From: Cyanothece sp. UBA12306
Lineage (GTDB): Bacteria > Cyanobacteriota > Cyanobacteriia > Cyanobacteriales > Microcystaceae
Length of the DNA stretch: 8,189 nt
Direction of reading: 5' to 3'
Assembly: GCA_003448685.1 (NCBI GenBank)
Contig: DLXW01000190.1
Coordinates: 1-8,189 of the forward strand
In this document: piece after piece, positions 1 through 5,666 of the stretch
How the letters are laid out: the number at the start of each line of letters is the position of its first letter
Position numbering within the stretch: the first letter of the stretch is position 1
Program-made: the position numbers and the translations under genes
Notes under the pieces: generated by a model
The model's database searches: none
Seen by the model: the letters and a program-made list of their open reading frames with translations, nothing else
Told to the model about the DNA's origin: nothing

Positions 1-8
1 CCTCAATG

Positions 9-33
9 TGTCATATTATGTCACGTTGTATCA
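9..33. repeat. Phased TGTCA-type tandem motif at left edge
   Basis: TGTCA occurs at 9-13 and again at 19-23, and the related TATCA lies at 29-33, so three copies are spaced exactly 10 bases apart. A further TGTCA lies at 85-89, just upstream of the ccmS-like gene. One helical turn of spacing would suit a protein bound along one face of the DNA, for example a regulator of the downstream gene. Iterated TGTCA/TGTCG motifs also occur at the ends of cyanobacterial Tn7-like transposons. The window begins here, so the true extent of the array cannot be seen. Confidence 0.4.
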
Positions 34-111
34 GTTTTATGTAGCAGTTTCAAACTAGCAATTTATTGTTCTACTCAATAATGATGTCATTTTTGCACAG
101 GAAAGATAAAC

Positions 112-549
112 ATGATTCAATTTGGCAATTCTCTACCCGATGATCAAGTAAATCAATGGCGGTTCCAATTAGATATGTTTGTTGAGGAAAACCAGAGATC
201 TTTAGCAGCCTTAGCCTGGGGATTATTGCAAGAATGGGATAATAATCAAGAAACTTTAGGAATTGATTTGCAACCCCAACCCCATTTTGTTTGTTGTTCT
301 CGTCAGTCCATTGGGGAACTTAATCAAAAAGTTAATCGACAGATTCAAGAAATTCTTGGGGTTTTAGACGGTTATAATCCTGAGGAAGAAGTGGTTATAA
401 TTGCCATTGGTAAAGGACAACTTAAACTGATTAACTTTAAACCAGAACCGTCTCCACCTTTGTGTTTTGAGCAAATATCTAGTAATTTGGAGCAGTTAAT
501 CGAAGATTTGGAAGGATTGATGGTCAAACAAATTAGTAGTCAGACATAG
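112..549 (+). CDS. ccmS: CcmS-like beta-carboxysome assembly chaperone (tentative)
   Basis: This encodes a soluble 145-residue protein with no signal peptide or membrane segment. I recognise the pattern of a small cyanobacterial family: NQWR and a helical FVEENQRSLAALAWGLLQEW (residues 14-42), then LGIDLQPQPHFV (49-60), a helix ending in QEILGVLDGY (79-88), a strand EVVIIAIGKGQLKLINFKPEPSPP (93-116), and a C-terminal helix. Recent annotation calls this family CcmS, an assembly chaperone proposed to bind the carboxysome shell protein CcmK1. The assignment rests on remembered family resemblance, not on a catalytic motif. The ATG is preceded by a good AGGAAAG Shine-Dalgarno at 99-105. No other carboxysome gene is in view. 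The gene stands alone and ends only 7 bases from the convergent methyltransferase gene, with no clear terminator between them. Confidence 0.65.
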   Translation: MIQFGNSLPDDQVNQWRFQLDMFVEENQRSLAALAWGLLQEWDNNQETLGIDLQPQPHFVCCSRQSIGELNQKVNRQIQEILGVLDGYNPEEEVVIIAIGKGQLKLINFKPEPSPPLCFEQISSNLEQLIEDLEGLMVKQISSQT

Positions 550-556
550 ATAACGT

Positions 557-1687
557 TTAATATAATTCGTATTTAAGTAAAGTGCAAAGAAGAGAACCAT
601 TGTAAACTTTAATACGCCTAGCAGTTCTGAGTCCTATTTGTTTACTTAATTCCTTATTTCCTGTGAGAATATAAGCAGTCCAACCTTTAAATTTTTGTTT
701 TAAAGTATCTCCTAATAATTTATATAATGCTCCTAATTCCTGATTGTTACCCACTCTTTTGCCATAAGGAGGATTGCAAATTATAATGCCTTCAGAGGTT
801 GGAGCTTCAATTTTATCTAAATTAATTTGAGACAGTTTAATATCTTGATCAAGTCCACAAGCTGTTACATTACTACGTGCTTGTTCTATAATTCCTCGTT
901 CTTTATCGCTGGCAAAAATTGGAGATTTAAGTTGGGTTAGTTGTTGTTTTTTAGCTTCACTGACTATTCTATCATAAATAGCTGGTTCAAAATCGAGCCA
1001 ATTCTGAAAACTAAACTTATTTCGATATAAACCTGGAGCAATATTTAATCCTTTCATTGCAGCTTCTATCGCTAAAATTCCTGAGCCACACATAGGATCT
1101 AAAAATGGCAAATTAGGCTGCCAATCAGCCATTTCTAATAAAGCTGCCGCTAGGGTTTCTTTTAAAGGTGCTAAACCCATTGCTGGACGATAGCCACGCC
1201 GATGTAAACTGTCCCCTGAACTATCTAAACTTATGGTACAATTATCATTTTTAATATGAGCATTAATAATAATATCGGGATTTTTAGTGTCAATATTAGA
1301 GCGAGTATTTAATCTTTCTTGCTGTTGTTCAACGATAGCATTTTTGATTTGTAAAGCTGTAAAATGAGTATGATTTAAGTTGTCATTTTTTCCTGTACAA
1401 TTAACAGCAAAAGTTTGTTGAGTTTGTAAATATTTAGACCAATCTATTTTTTTTATATTCTTAGATAACTGCTCAGAATTATAACTTTTAATAGTTTGGA
1501 GAGGAACTAAAACTCTAAAAATAATTCTTGACCATAAATTAACCCGATAAAGTAATTCTTTGTTTCCCTGAAAATAAACGCCTGTAAAATCAGGTTTTAC
1601 CATAGTTGCTCCTAAAAATTCTAATTCTTTGGCAGCAATTTCTTCTAATCCTCTAGCAACGGTTGCAAAATAAGTATTAATCATCAT
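557..1687 (-). CDS. THUMP-domain class I SAM-dependent RNA methyltransferase (RlmL/YpsC type)
   Basis: This is a cytoplasmic 376-residue RNA N2-guanine methyltransferase. An N-terminal ferredoxin-like plus THUMP region spans about residues 1-155 (ATVARGLEEIAAKEL at 8-22). It is followed by the family motif LHRRGYR (161-167), SAM-binding motif I DPMCGSG (197-203) and the catalytic N-[PP]-Y motif NPPYG (305-309), which marks methylation of an exocyclic amino group. The E. coli relative RlmL makes m2G2445 in 23S rRNA, but there it is fused to the m7G enzyme RlmK. This shorter form has only the RlmL half, as in most bacteria. A TrmN-like tRNA m2G6 activity cannot be excluded by sequence. The start codon overlaps the stop of the upstream ligT-like gene (ATGA, 1684-1687), so the two are very probably co-transcribed and translationally coupled. 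A second ATG immediately follows the first. Confidence 0.9.
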   Translation of the reverse strand: MMINTYFATVARGLEEIAAKELEFLGATMVKPDFTGVYFQGNKELLYRVNLWSRIIFRVLVPLQTIKSYNSEQLSKNIKKIDWSKYLQTQQTFAVNCTGKNDNLNHTHFTALQIKNAIVEQQQERLNTRSNIDTKNPDIIINAHIKNDNCTISLDSSGDSLHRRGYRPAMGLAPLKETLAAALLEMADWQPNLPFLDPMCGSGILAIEAAMKGLNIAPGLYRNKFSFQNWLDFEPAIYDRIVSEAKKQQLTQLKSPIFASDKERGIIEQARSNVTACGLDQDIKLSQINLDKIEAPTSEGIIICNPPYGKRVGNNQELGALYKLLGDTLKQKFKGWTAYILTGNKELSKQIGLRTARRIKVYNGSLLCTLLKYELY

Positions 1688-2241
1688 TTATGAGTCAACA
1701 AAAAGTTTTTATATACTTCCCACATTTTACCATTATGTATTAGTAAAGTAAGATGGTCAATTAGAAACTCAAAATAAAATTTTTTGTCTTTAAATTCTGC
1801 CCAGGCTTGAGCAAAATTAGATTTAGTTAAATCTCTAAAAGCTACGGTTAAATGGGGATTAAAAGGACGGCTTTTAGAAACTTCATGCACAATATCTAAC
1901 GATAACTCAAGCTCAGACATCAGATTTTTTTGAATTGTCAAAAGTTCAGGAGTTTTTACTACATTGATGTAAATAACACGTGGTTTGAAAGCAGAAAAGC
2001 CATCTAAGATCATAGGAATAGAACTATGAAATTGGCAAAATTTATCTAATTGTTTTTCTAATCTAGATAAGTCTTCAAGCTCCCATTCAAAGGGAGGCTG
2101 TAAGGTAATATGAGGGGGAGATTTTAGGGCTGCTTTACTGTGGTAAAATTGAGCAAAATATTGTTTAATTTCGGTTGCTTTTTCTTGTACTTCCTGTGGA
2201 GGTAGCAAAGCAATAAAAAATCTTTTTTTTGATAATTTCAT
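1684..2241 (-). CDS. 2H phosphoesterase, 2'-5' RNA ligase (LigT/ThpR) family
   Basis: This encodes a 185-residue soluble protein of the 2H superfamily. Both catalytic H-x-T-x motifs are present at the expected distance: HITL at residues 44-47 and HLTV at 130-133. The N-terminal RFFIALLPP strand is typical of the family. In bacteria these enzymes act as RNA 2',3'-cyclic phosphodiesterases and can reversibly make 2'-5' RNA linkages in vitro. The physiological substrate is usually unknown, so I give no symbol. It is the first gene of a two-gene operon with the overlapping RNA methyltransferase, which suggests a role in RNA end healing or in rRNA or tRNA maturation. A perfect TATAAT at 2259-2254 (minus strand) would give a 5' leader of only a few bases, and this box lies inside an inverted repeat. 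No Shine-Dalgarno is evident. Confidence 0.88.
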   Translation of the reverse strand: MKLSKKRFFIALLPPQEVQEKATEIKQYFAQFYHSKAALKSPPHITLQPPFEWELEDLSRLEKQLDKFCQFHSSIPMILDGFSAFKPRVIYINVVKTPELLTIQKNLMSELELSLDIVHEVSKSRPFNPHLTVAFRDLTKSNFAQAWAEFKDKKFYFEFLIDHLTLLIHNGKMWEVYKNFLLTHK

Positions 2242-2246
2242 GGGTT

Positions 2247-2270
2247 TTTGAGAATTATATTTTTCTCAAA
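2247..2270. promoter_or_regulatory. 8+8 inverted repeat covering the ligT-like promoter
   Basis: TTTGAGAA (2247-2254) and TTCTCAAA (2263-2270) form a perfect 8-base inverted repeat around an 8-base AT spacer. Read on the minus strand, a consensus -10 box TATAAT (2259-2254) runs from the spacer into one arm, 12 bases before the ligT-like ATG. A dimeric repressor bound here would block the promoter of the ligT/methyltransferase pair and might also affect the divergent yciI gene. No good -35 element lies 16-18 bases upstream, so an activator is also possible. The repeat is read directly from the sequence; the operator role is inferred. Confidence 0.5.
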
Positions 2271-2325
2271 GTAAATAATATGTTAAACTAACCTAATGAT
2301 GTGCTTTTATTATTGATAATTGATC

Positions 2326-2592
2326 ATGGGTTGGTTTGTTAAAATTGAACGAGGAATTGTTGACAAGGAAATTTTCGATAGTTATGTCCCATCCCACAAA
2401 GTCTATGTAGAAGAACTAATAGCTAAGGGACATCAGGCAAAAACTGGATATTGGGGAGATTTTGGCGGGGGTATGTTACTATTTAAAGCAACTTCTTTAG
2501 AAGCCGCTAAAGCTATTGTGGCACAAGATCCTTTAATCATAAACGGTTGCGTTGAATATGAACTTCATGAATGGTGTATAGTAGTGGAATAA
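2326..2592 (+). CDS. YciI family protein (YCII-related domain)
   Basis: This is a single-domain protein of 88 residues with the ferredoxin-like YCII fold. The start WFVKIERG, the helix FDSYVPSHKVYVEELIAKGH (17-36), GYWGDFGGGMLLFKATSLEAA (41-61) and DPLIINGCVEYELHEW (68-83) match the cyanobacterial YciI-like family. The conserved His24 and Asp68 correspond to the putative active-site His and Asp of the fold. No reaction is established for this subgroup. I chose the ATG at 2326 because family members begin with M-x-WFVKIE. An in-frame TTG at 2320 would add only two residues. There is no obvious Shine-Dalgarno. The gene is divergent from the ligT-like gene across about 84 bases and converges on rnc. 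Confidence 0.87.
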   Translation: MGWFVKIERGIVDKEIFDSYVPSHKVYVEELIAKGHQAKTGYWGDFGGGMLLFKATSLEAAKAIVAQDPLIINGCVEYELHEWCIVVE

Positions 2593-2595
2593 TCA

Positions 2596-2609
2596 ACCAA
2601 TAATTTGGT
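2596..2609. terminator. Weak hairpin after yciI
   Basis: ACCAA (2596-2600) and TTGGT (2605-2609) form a 5-base stem with a TAAT loop, starting four bases after the yciI stop in the convergent yciI/rnc gap. No run of T follows directly; the nearest T-rich stretch starts about 15 bases later. A terminator role is therefore only suggested. Confidence 0.25.
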
Positions 2610-2654
2610 CAATGTTTAGTCATATTTTTGTTGCTTATTTTTTTGGGAGCTAAA

Positions 2655-3362
2655 TTAACAACAAAATTTAAGATAAGCTTCTTGAGCAGCAGCTTGTTCG
2701 GCAATTTTTTTAGAACGTCCTTTCCCTGAGCCTAATTTACGATCTTTTAGCCAAACTTCCGCTAAAAAACAAGTTTGTTCTTGGGGTGATGATTCAATAG
2801 ATTTGACTCGATATTCAGGGAGCATTTTATATTGAGCTTGAGTCCATTCTTGTAGAGCATCTTTATAGTTTTGACGAGCCGGATCTTGTCTAATTTCTTC
2901 AGCTTTGGTTTTTAAAAGATAATCTAACCAAGGACGCACTAATTCCATGGTGTGGGTACTTAAATAAAGAGCTCCTAAAACTGCTTCAAAAGCATCAGCT
3001 AGACGAGAAACTTTTCCCACTTCATCTTTAGCAACACTATCAGAAACTAAGAGATAGCGATCTAAGGAAAAACTCTCAGCGAACTGAGCTAAAGTGCGAT
3101 CACTCACCATGATAGAGCGTAAGGCAGCAAATTCCCCTACGGACTCATCAGGATAGGTTTCTAGAAGAACTTCTGCTGCTGCTAATCTTACCACGGAATC
3201 TCCTACAAATTCTAGTTGTTGATAATTTTTTTCCTGGGAAATTGTCGGATGGGTTAGAGCTAAATCTAACCAAGACCAATTAATTTGTGTTGTTTGAGAT
3301 AATCCTAATTTTTGGGTTAATATTTGTAGCTGTTTTCTACGTCGTGGATCAATAAAAGTCAT
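2655..3362 (-). CDS. rnc: Ribonuclease III
   Basis: This is a double-strand-specific endoribonuclease that matures rRNA and processes mRNA and antisense RNA in the cytoplasm. Counting from the ATG at 3362 it has 235 residues. The RNase III domain covers about 10-150 and carries the signature QLEFVGDSVV (49-58). The four metal ligands appear intact: Glu51, Asp55, and Asp123 and Glu126 in LADAFEAVLGALYLS. A dsRNA-binding domain follows at about 163-235 (NYKDALQEW ... GSGKGRSKKIAEQAAAQEAYLKF). The position matching E. coli Glu38 is Gln48, a non-ligand change. An in-frame TTG at 3374 would add MTLT from a short GTCAAA tandem repeat, so I prefer the ATG. No Shine-Dalgarno is visible. Cyanobacteria often carry more than one RNase III-type protein; this is the full-length form with a dsRBD. 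An inverted repeat lies in the likely 5' leader. Confidence 0.93.
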   Translation of the reverse strand: MTFIDPRRRKQLQILTQKLGLSQTTQINWSWLDLALTHPTISQEKNYQQLEFVGDSVVRLAAAEVLLETYPDESVGEFAALRSIMVSDRTLAQFAESFSLDRYLLVSDSVAKDEVGKVSRLADAFEAVLGALYLSTHTMELVRPWLDYLLKTKAEEIRQDPARQNYKDALQEWTQAQYKMLPEYRVKSIESSPQEQTCFLAEVWLKDRKLGSGKGRSKKIAEQAAAQEAYLKFCC

Positions 3363-3393
3363 AGTCAAAGTCAAAAGTTAACTTGAGAAATAT

Positions 3394-3434
3394 TGCTGAA
3401 TATCAGTCATTCATTTATATAGCACAATTCAGCA
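3394..3434 (-). repeat. Inverted repeat in presumed rnc leader
   Basis: TGCTGAAT (3394-3401) and ATTCAGCA (3427-3434) are perfect 8-base arms separated by 25 bases, 32 bases upstream of the rnc ATG. If transcription starts further upstream, this would fold as a hairpin in the rnc 5' leader. A TATAAA at 3419-3414 (minus strand) lies in the loop, so the repeat could instead flank the promoter. Confidence 0.4.
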
Positions 3435-3454
3435 GCAAAACTCGTTTTTTATAA

Positions 3455-3534
3455 GGGTTTAAGCTTAAAATTTTGTCCTAACCACTTTGGGTATTGCCAT
3501 AGCATTTTTACTTGATGGGTCAAAACTTAAACCC
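3455..3534. repeat. Long interrupted inverted repeat (14 paired bases)
   Basis: GGGTTTAAG (3455-3463) pairs with CTTAAACCC (3526-3534). After a one-sided 7-base bulge (3464-3470), TTTTG (3471-3475) pairs with CAAAA (3521-3525). The loop is 45 bases (3476-3520). It directly abuts the second inverted repeat. It could be an RNA structure transcribed from either strand, or part of a small non-autonomous element. Confidence 0.5.
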
Positions 3535-3538
3535 AAAA

Positions 3539-3581
3539 TAGATTATAGAGCAAATTTTGAAAGTTGTTTGTCTATAATCTA
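3539..3581. repeat. 11-base perfect inverted repeat extending to about 15 pairs
   Basis: TAGATTATAGA (3539-3549) is exactly complementary to TCTATAATCTA (3571-3581). After a bulged G at 3550 the stem continues with CAAA (3551-3554) against TTTG (3567-3570), leaving a 12-base loop. Each arm contains TATAAT on one strand (3573-3578 on +, 3547-3542 on -), so the element could hold back-to-back -10 boxes. It lacks the GC-rich stem and T-tract of a usual intrinsic terminator. Confidence 0.55.
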
Positions 3582-3725
3582 ATACCTATTTCCTTAAATT
3601 AAAATACTTCCCATAACAATAAATAGCTATGTACTATAATCTTATTCAGTTGCCAGGTAAAACTGGGACATTTATCAGCAAATCTTTATAATTATTAATA
3701 GCTTATATTTTAAATTTTCTTAATA

Positions 3726-3752
3726 TTGTCAATTAATCTTTAAAGCTATAAT
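3726..3752 (+). promoter_or_regulatory. Candidate promoter of the methyltransferase gene
   Basis: TTGTCA (3726-3731) and TATAAT (3747-3752) are separated by 15 bases, slightly short for a sigma-70-type promoter. They lie 27 bases before the ATG at 3780, giving a predicted leader of about 20 bases. The upstream TATAAT copies at 3635 and 3687 are alternatives. Confidence 0.4.
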
Positions 3753-3779
3753 GTTTAGAGATTTTCAATAATTCAACCC

Positions 3780-4895
3780 ATGGATAAAAAATACATAAGT
3801 AATGCTTTTTTGCAAATACAAAACTCTAATGTGTATAGTATTTTTGCGTGGAGTCAAAAAAAAGCTGAGATTATTTTAAGCAAATCTTGGTTACTTATTT
3901 TGGAGATATTTATTGAAGAAAGATCTTTAGAAATGGCTTATGAAATTTTTCAAGCAATCAAATCAGATCCCATTGATCAAGAAGTAATTGAAACCCTAAA
4001 TAAATATAAACAAATAATTGTAAATTCTGAAAGTTTATTAGTATTTTTATCCCAAAATAGTCTGACACTTTTGGGAAAAGGTTTTCGTAGTTTTATTGAA
4101 AAACAAATGGAATTTGAACTTGGTTCATTGAGCTTAAAAACTCATCAAATTCTCCTTGGTTTATTTGCTGAGCAAAAACTAGAAGACGATCTTAATTTAA
4201 TCAACAGTTTAGTTGAATTTACAAAAGTAGTTAAAATACTTGAAAGTTTTGGTTTATTATCTCCGACTAAAAACTCCCTTGATTGGGGGGATTTAAACAG
4301 AAAAGTTCCTATTTGTCAAGCTTTCGGATTAACTAGGGGAACTCCAGTTGATCGTTACTATCTTAAAAAATTTATCGCGGAAATTAAGGAGCAAGTCAAT
4401 GGTAAAATTTTAGAGGTAGGTGGAACTCCTAAAGATAAAGATTTTTATCAACTTAATTCAGGTAGTTCTTATCAAATTCTTAATCTAGAACCAGGACCAG
4501 GTATAGATATTGTGGGAGACGTTCATAACCCATTAGTAATTGCACCAGAATCATTAGATTCTGTGATTATTTTTAATGTTCTTGAACATTGCTATGCACC
4601 TTGGATCGTCGTTGAAAATATCTATAAATGGCTCAAAAATGGTGGTAAATGCTTTGCGATGGTTCCCAATGGAATCAGAGTTCATGCAACTCCTGTAGAC
4701 TATTGGCGACCTTTACCTGATGGGATGAAATTTTTGTTTAGAAATTTTTCTCAACAGAAATTATATGTTTATGGTAATCCAATGAGTGTAATTGCCAGTT
4801 ATCATGGCATTGCAACGGAAGAGTTATCCGAAGAAGAACTGAACAACTTTCATCCAGATTATCCTGTTGCTACTTGTATTGTCGCCGAAAAATAA
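3780..4895 (+). CDS. Class I SAM-dependent methyltransferase with unrecognised N-terminal half
   Basis: This encodes 371 residues. The C-terminal half (about 185-371) is a methyltransferase: the lead-in GLTRGTPVDRYYLKKF (183-198), SAM motif I as ILEVGG (210-215), an acidic second strand NLEPGPGIDIVGDVHN (235-250), SVIIFNVLEH (261-270), LKNGGKCFAMVPNG (285-298), and DYWRPLPDGMKFLF (307-320). That last pattern is common in methyltransferases encoded beside glycosyltransferases. Motif I ends in G-G-T rather than the usual G-x-G, a moderate deviation. Residues 1-180 are mostly helical with no membrane segment. The part at about 118-162, ending in a KILESFGLL helix, vaguely resembles a winged-helix-like module, but I cannot name it. 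The gene is strikingly AT-rich and lacks a Shine-Dalgarno. The likely role is methylation of a glycan or its precursor, together with the downstream glycosyltransferase 60 bases away; this is inferred from context. Confidence 0.82.
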   Translation: MDKKYISNAFLQIQNSNVYSIFAWSQKKAEIILSKSWLLILEIFIEERSLEMAYEIFQAIKSDPIDQEVIETLNKYKQIIVNSESLLVFLSQNSLTLLGKGFRSFIEKQMEFELGSLSLKTHQILLGLFAEQKLEDDLNLINSLVEFTKVVKILESFGLLSPTKNSLDWGDLNRKVPICQAFGLTRGTPVDRYYLKKFIAEIKEQVNGKILEVGGTPKDKDFYQLNSGSSYQILNLEPGPGIDIVGDVHNPLVIAPESLDSVIIFNVLEHCYAPWIVVENIYKWLKNGGKCFAMVPNGIRVHATPVDYWRPLPDGMKFLFRNFSQQKLYVYGNPMSVIASYHGIATEELSEEELNNFHPDYPVATCIVAEK

Positions 4896-4955
4896 GCTTA
4901 TTTATTTTACTTTGTTCAACTTTAATTTATATGTAGGATGATTATTGATTAAATT

Positions 4956-5618
4956 ATGAGTAGTCTTGAATTTTTATTAAAACCTGAAATATCAGTTATT
5001 CTTTGTACTTATAACCGTGCGGAATATTTAAACAAATGTATTGAAAGTGTTATTGCTCAAACTTATCAAAATTGGGAGTTAATTATCGTTGATGATGGAA
5101 GTCATGATAATACCTTCGAGATTGTCAATAATTATTTGTGTAAATTCAAGAAAATTCGTTATTTAAAGCATCAAAATTGCAAATTAGCCTATTCAAAAAA
5201 TGTAGGTATTCAAGCATCATTTGGCCAATATATTACCTTTATTGATAGTGATGATCGATATCATGAAAATCATTTAAAATCTCGTTTAGAGTATATGCAA
5301 ACCTATCCAGATGTTGACTTAATTCAAGGTGGATTTTTTATAGATGAAGAAATTTTAGTTGCTGATTATTACCAACCAAGCAACTTGGTTAACCTTAAAA
5401 ACTGTGTTTTAGGCCCTACTTTTTTTGGTAAAAGAAAGGTTTTTTTTGAAGTAAAAGGATTTAATAACATTGCTTATGGAGAAGATACTGATTTATGGGA
5501 ACGTGCTGAAAAAGTGTTTAACACCGAAACATTGACCGAACCGGAAACTTATATTTATACCCGTGCAGAAACCAGTATTACTAAAAGTGTTTTACAGAAC
5601 ATTTCCTCAACACATTAA
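4956..5618 (+). CDS. Family 2 glycosyltransferase (GT-A fold)
   Basis: This is a 220-residue inverting glycosyltransferase, a typical length for a single GT2 domain without membrane helices. It shows ISVILCTYNRAEYL (12-25), LIIVDDGSHDNT (42-53), FIDSDDRY (95-102) containing the metal/nucleotide-binding DxD-type motif, and GEDTDLWERA (175-184) as the acidic catalytic-base region. Donor and acceptor cannot be read from the sequence. It probably transfers a sugar in exopolysaccharide, O-antigen or protein/lipid glycosylation at the cytoplasmic face. It follows the methyltransferase gene by 60 AT-rich bases on the same strand and is probably in one operon with it. Only these two glycan-type genes are present, so this is a small module, not a full polysaccharide cluster. 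No clear Shine-Dalgarno precedes the ATG. Confidence 0.9.
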   Translation: MSSLEFLLKPEISVILCTYNRAEYLNKCIESVIAQTYQNWELIIVDDGSHDNTFEIVNNYLCKFKKIRYLKHQNCKLAYSKNVGIQASFGQYITFIDSDDRYHENHLKSRLEYMQTYPDVDLIQGGFFIDEEILVADYYQPSNLVNLKNCVLGPTFFGKRKVFFEVKGFNNIAYGEDTDLWERAEKVFNTETLTEPETYIYTRAETSITKSVLQNISSTH

Positions 5619-5645
5619 TGACTAATTGATGCTATCTTGAGAAAA

Positions 5646-5666
5646 GACTATTTATTATAAGTAGTC
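5646..5666 (+). repeat. Small hairpin after the glycosyltransferase gene
   Basis: GACTA (5646-5650) pairs with TAGTC (5662-5666), and the stem can extend by a T-G and two or three T-A/A-T pairs. It lies 28 bases after the glycosyltransferase stop. No T-tract follows, so any terminator role is weak. Confidence 0.25.

Larger units (their letters stand above)
3363..3779. other. 417-base structured divergent intergenic region
   Basis: This very AT-rich gap lies between rnc (-) and the methyltransferase gene (+). It contains three inverted repeats, at 3394-3434, 3455-3534 and 3539-3581. It also has four plus-strand TATAAT boxes (3573-3578, 3635-3640, 3687-3692, 3747-3752); the first two share the longer string CTATAATCT. 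A small CCAG/CTGG hairpin lies at 3653-3666. I see no convincing protein-coding gene. The content suits two divergent promoters with long leaders, or an unannotated small RNA. Confidence 0.6.

Noticed and set aside
2320..2325. TTG start two codons upstream of the yciI ATG
   Set aside because: Family members begin M-x-WFVKIE, matching the ATG at 2326, and no ribosome binding site favours the TTG.
3363..3374. TTG start extending rnc by four residues
   Set aside because: The extra MTLT is encoded by a short GTCAAA tandem repeat, and the ATG at 3362 is a better start.
3629..3691. 20-residue open frame in the rnc/methyltransferase gap
   Set aside because: It has no ribosome binding site or recognisable sequence, and it overlaps candidate promoter boxes. 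It is probably chance.
3363..3779. CRISPR array or tRNA in the large intergenic region
   Set aside because: The repeats are inverted pairs rather than regularly spaced direct repeats, and no cloverleaf or CCA-type end is present.
3780..5618. Full polysaccharide biosynthesis locus or RiPP system
   Set aside because: Only one methyltransferase and one GT2 gene are present. There is no flippase, polymerase, transporter, precursor peptide or radical SAM enzyme in the window.
4956..5618. Truncation of the glycosyltransferase
   Set aside because: At 220 residues it is short but has all GT2 motifs in order, through the acidic GEDTDLW region and a natural C-terminus. Many GT2 enzymes have this length.
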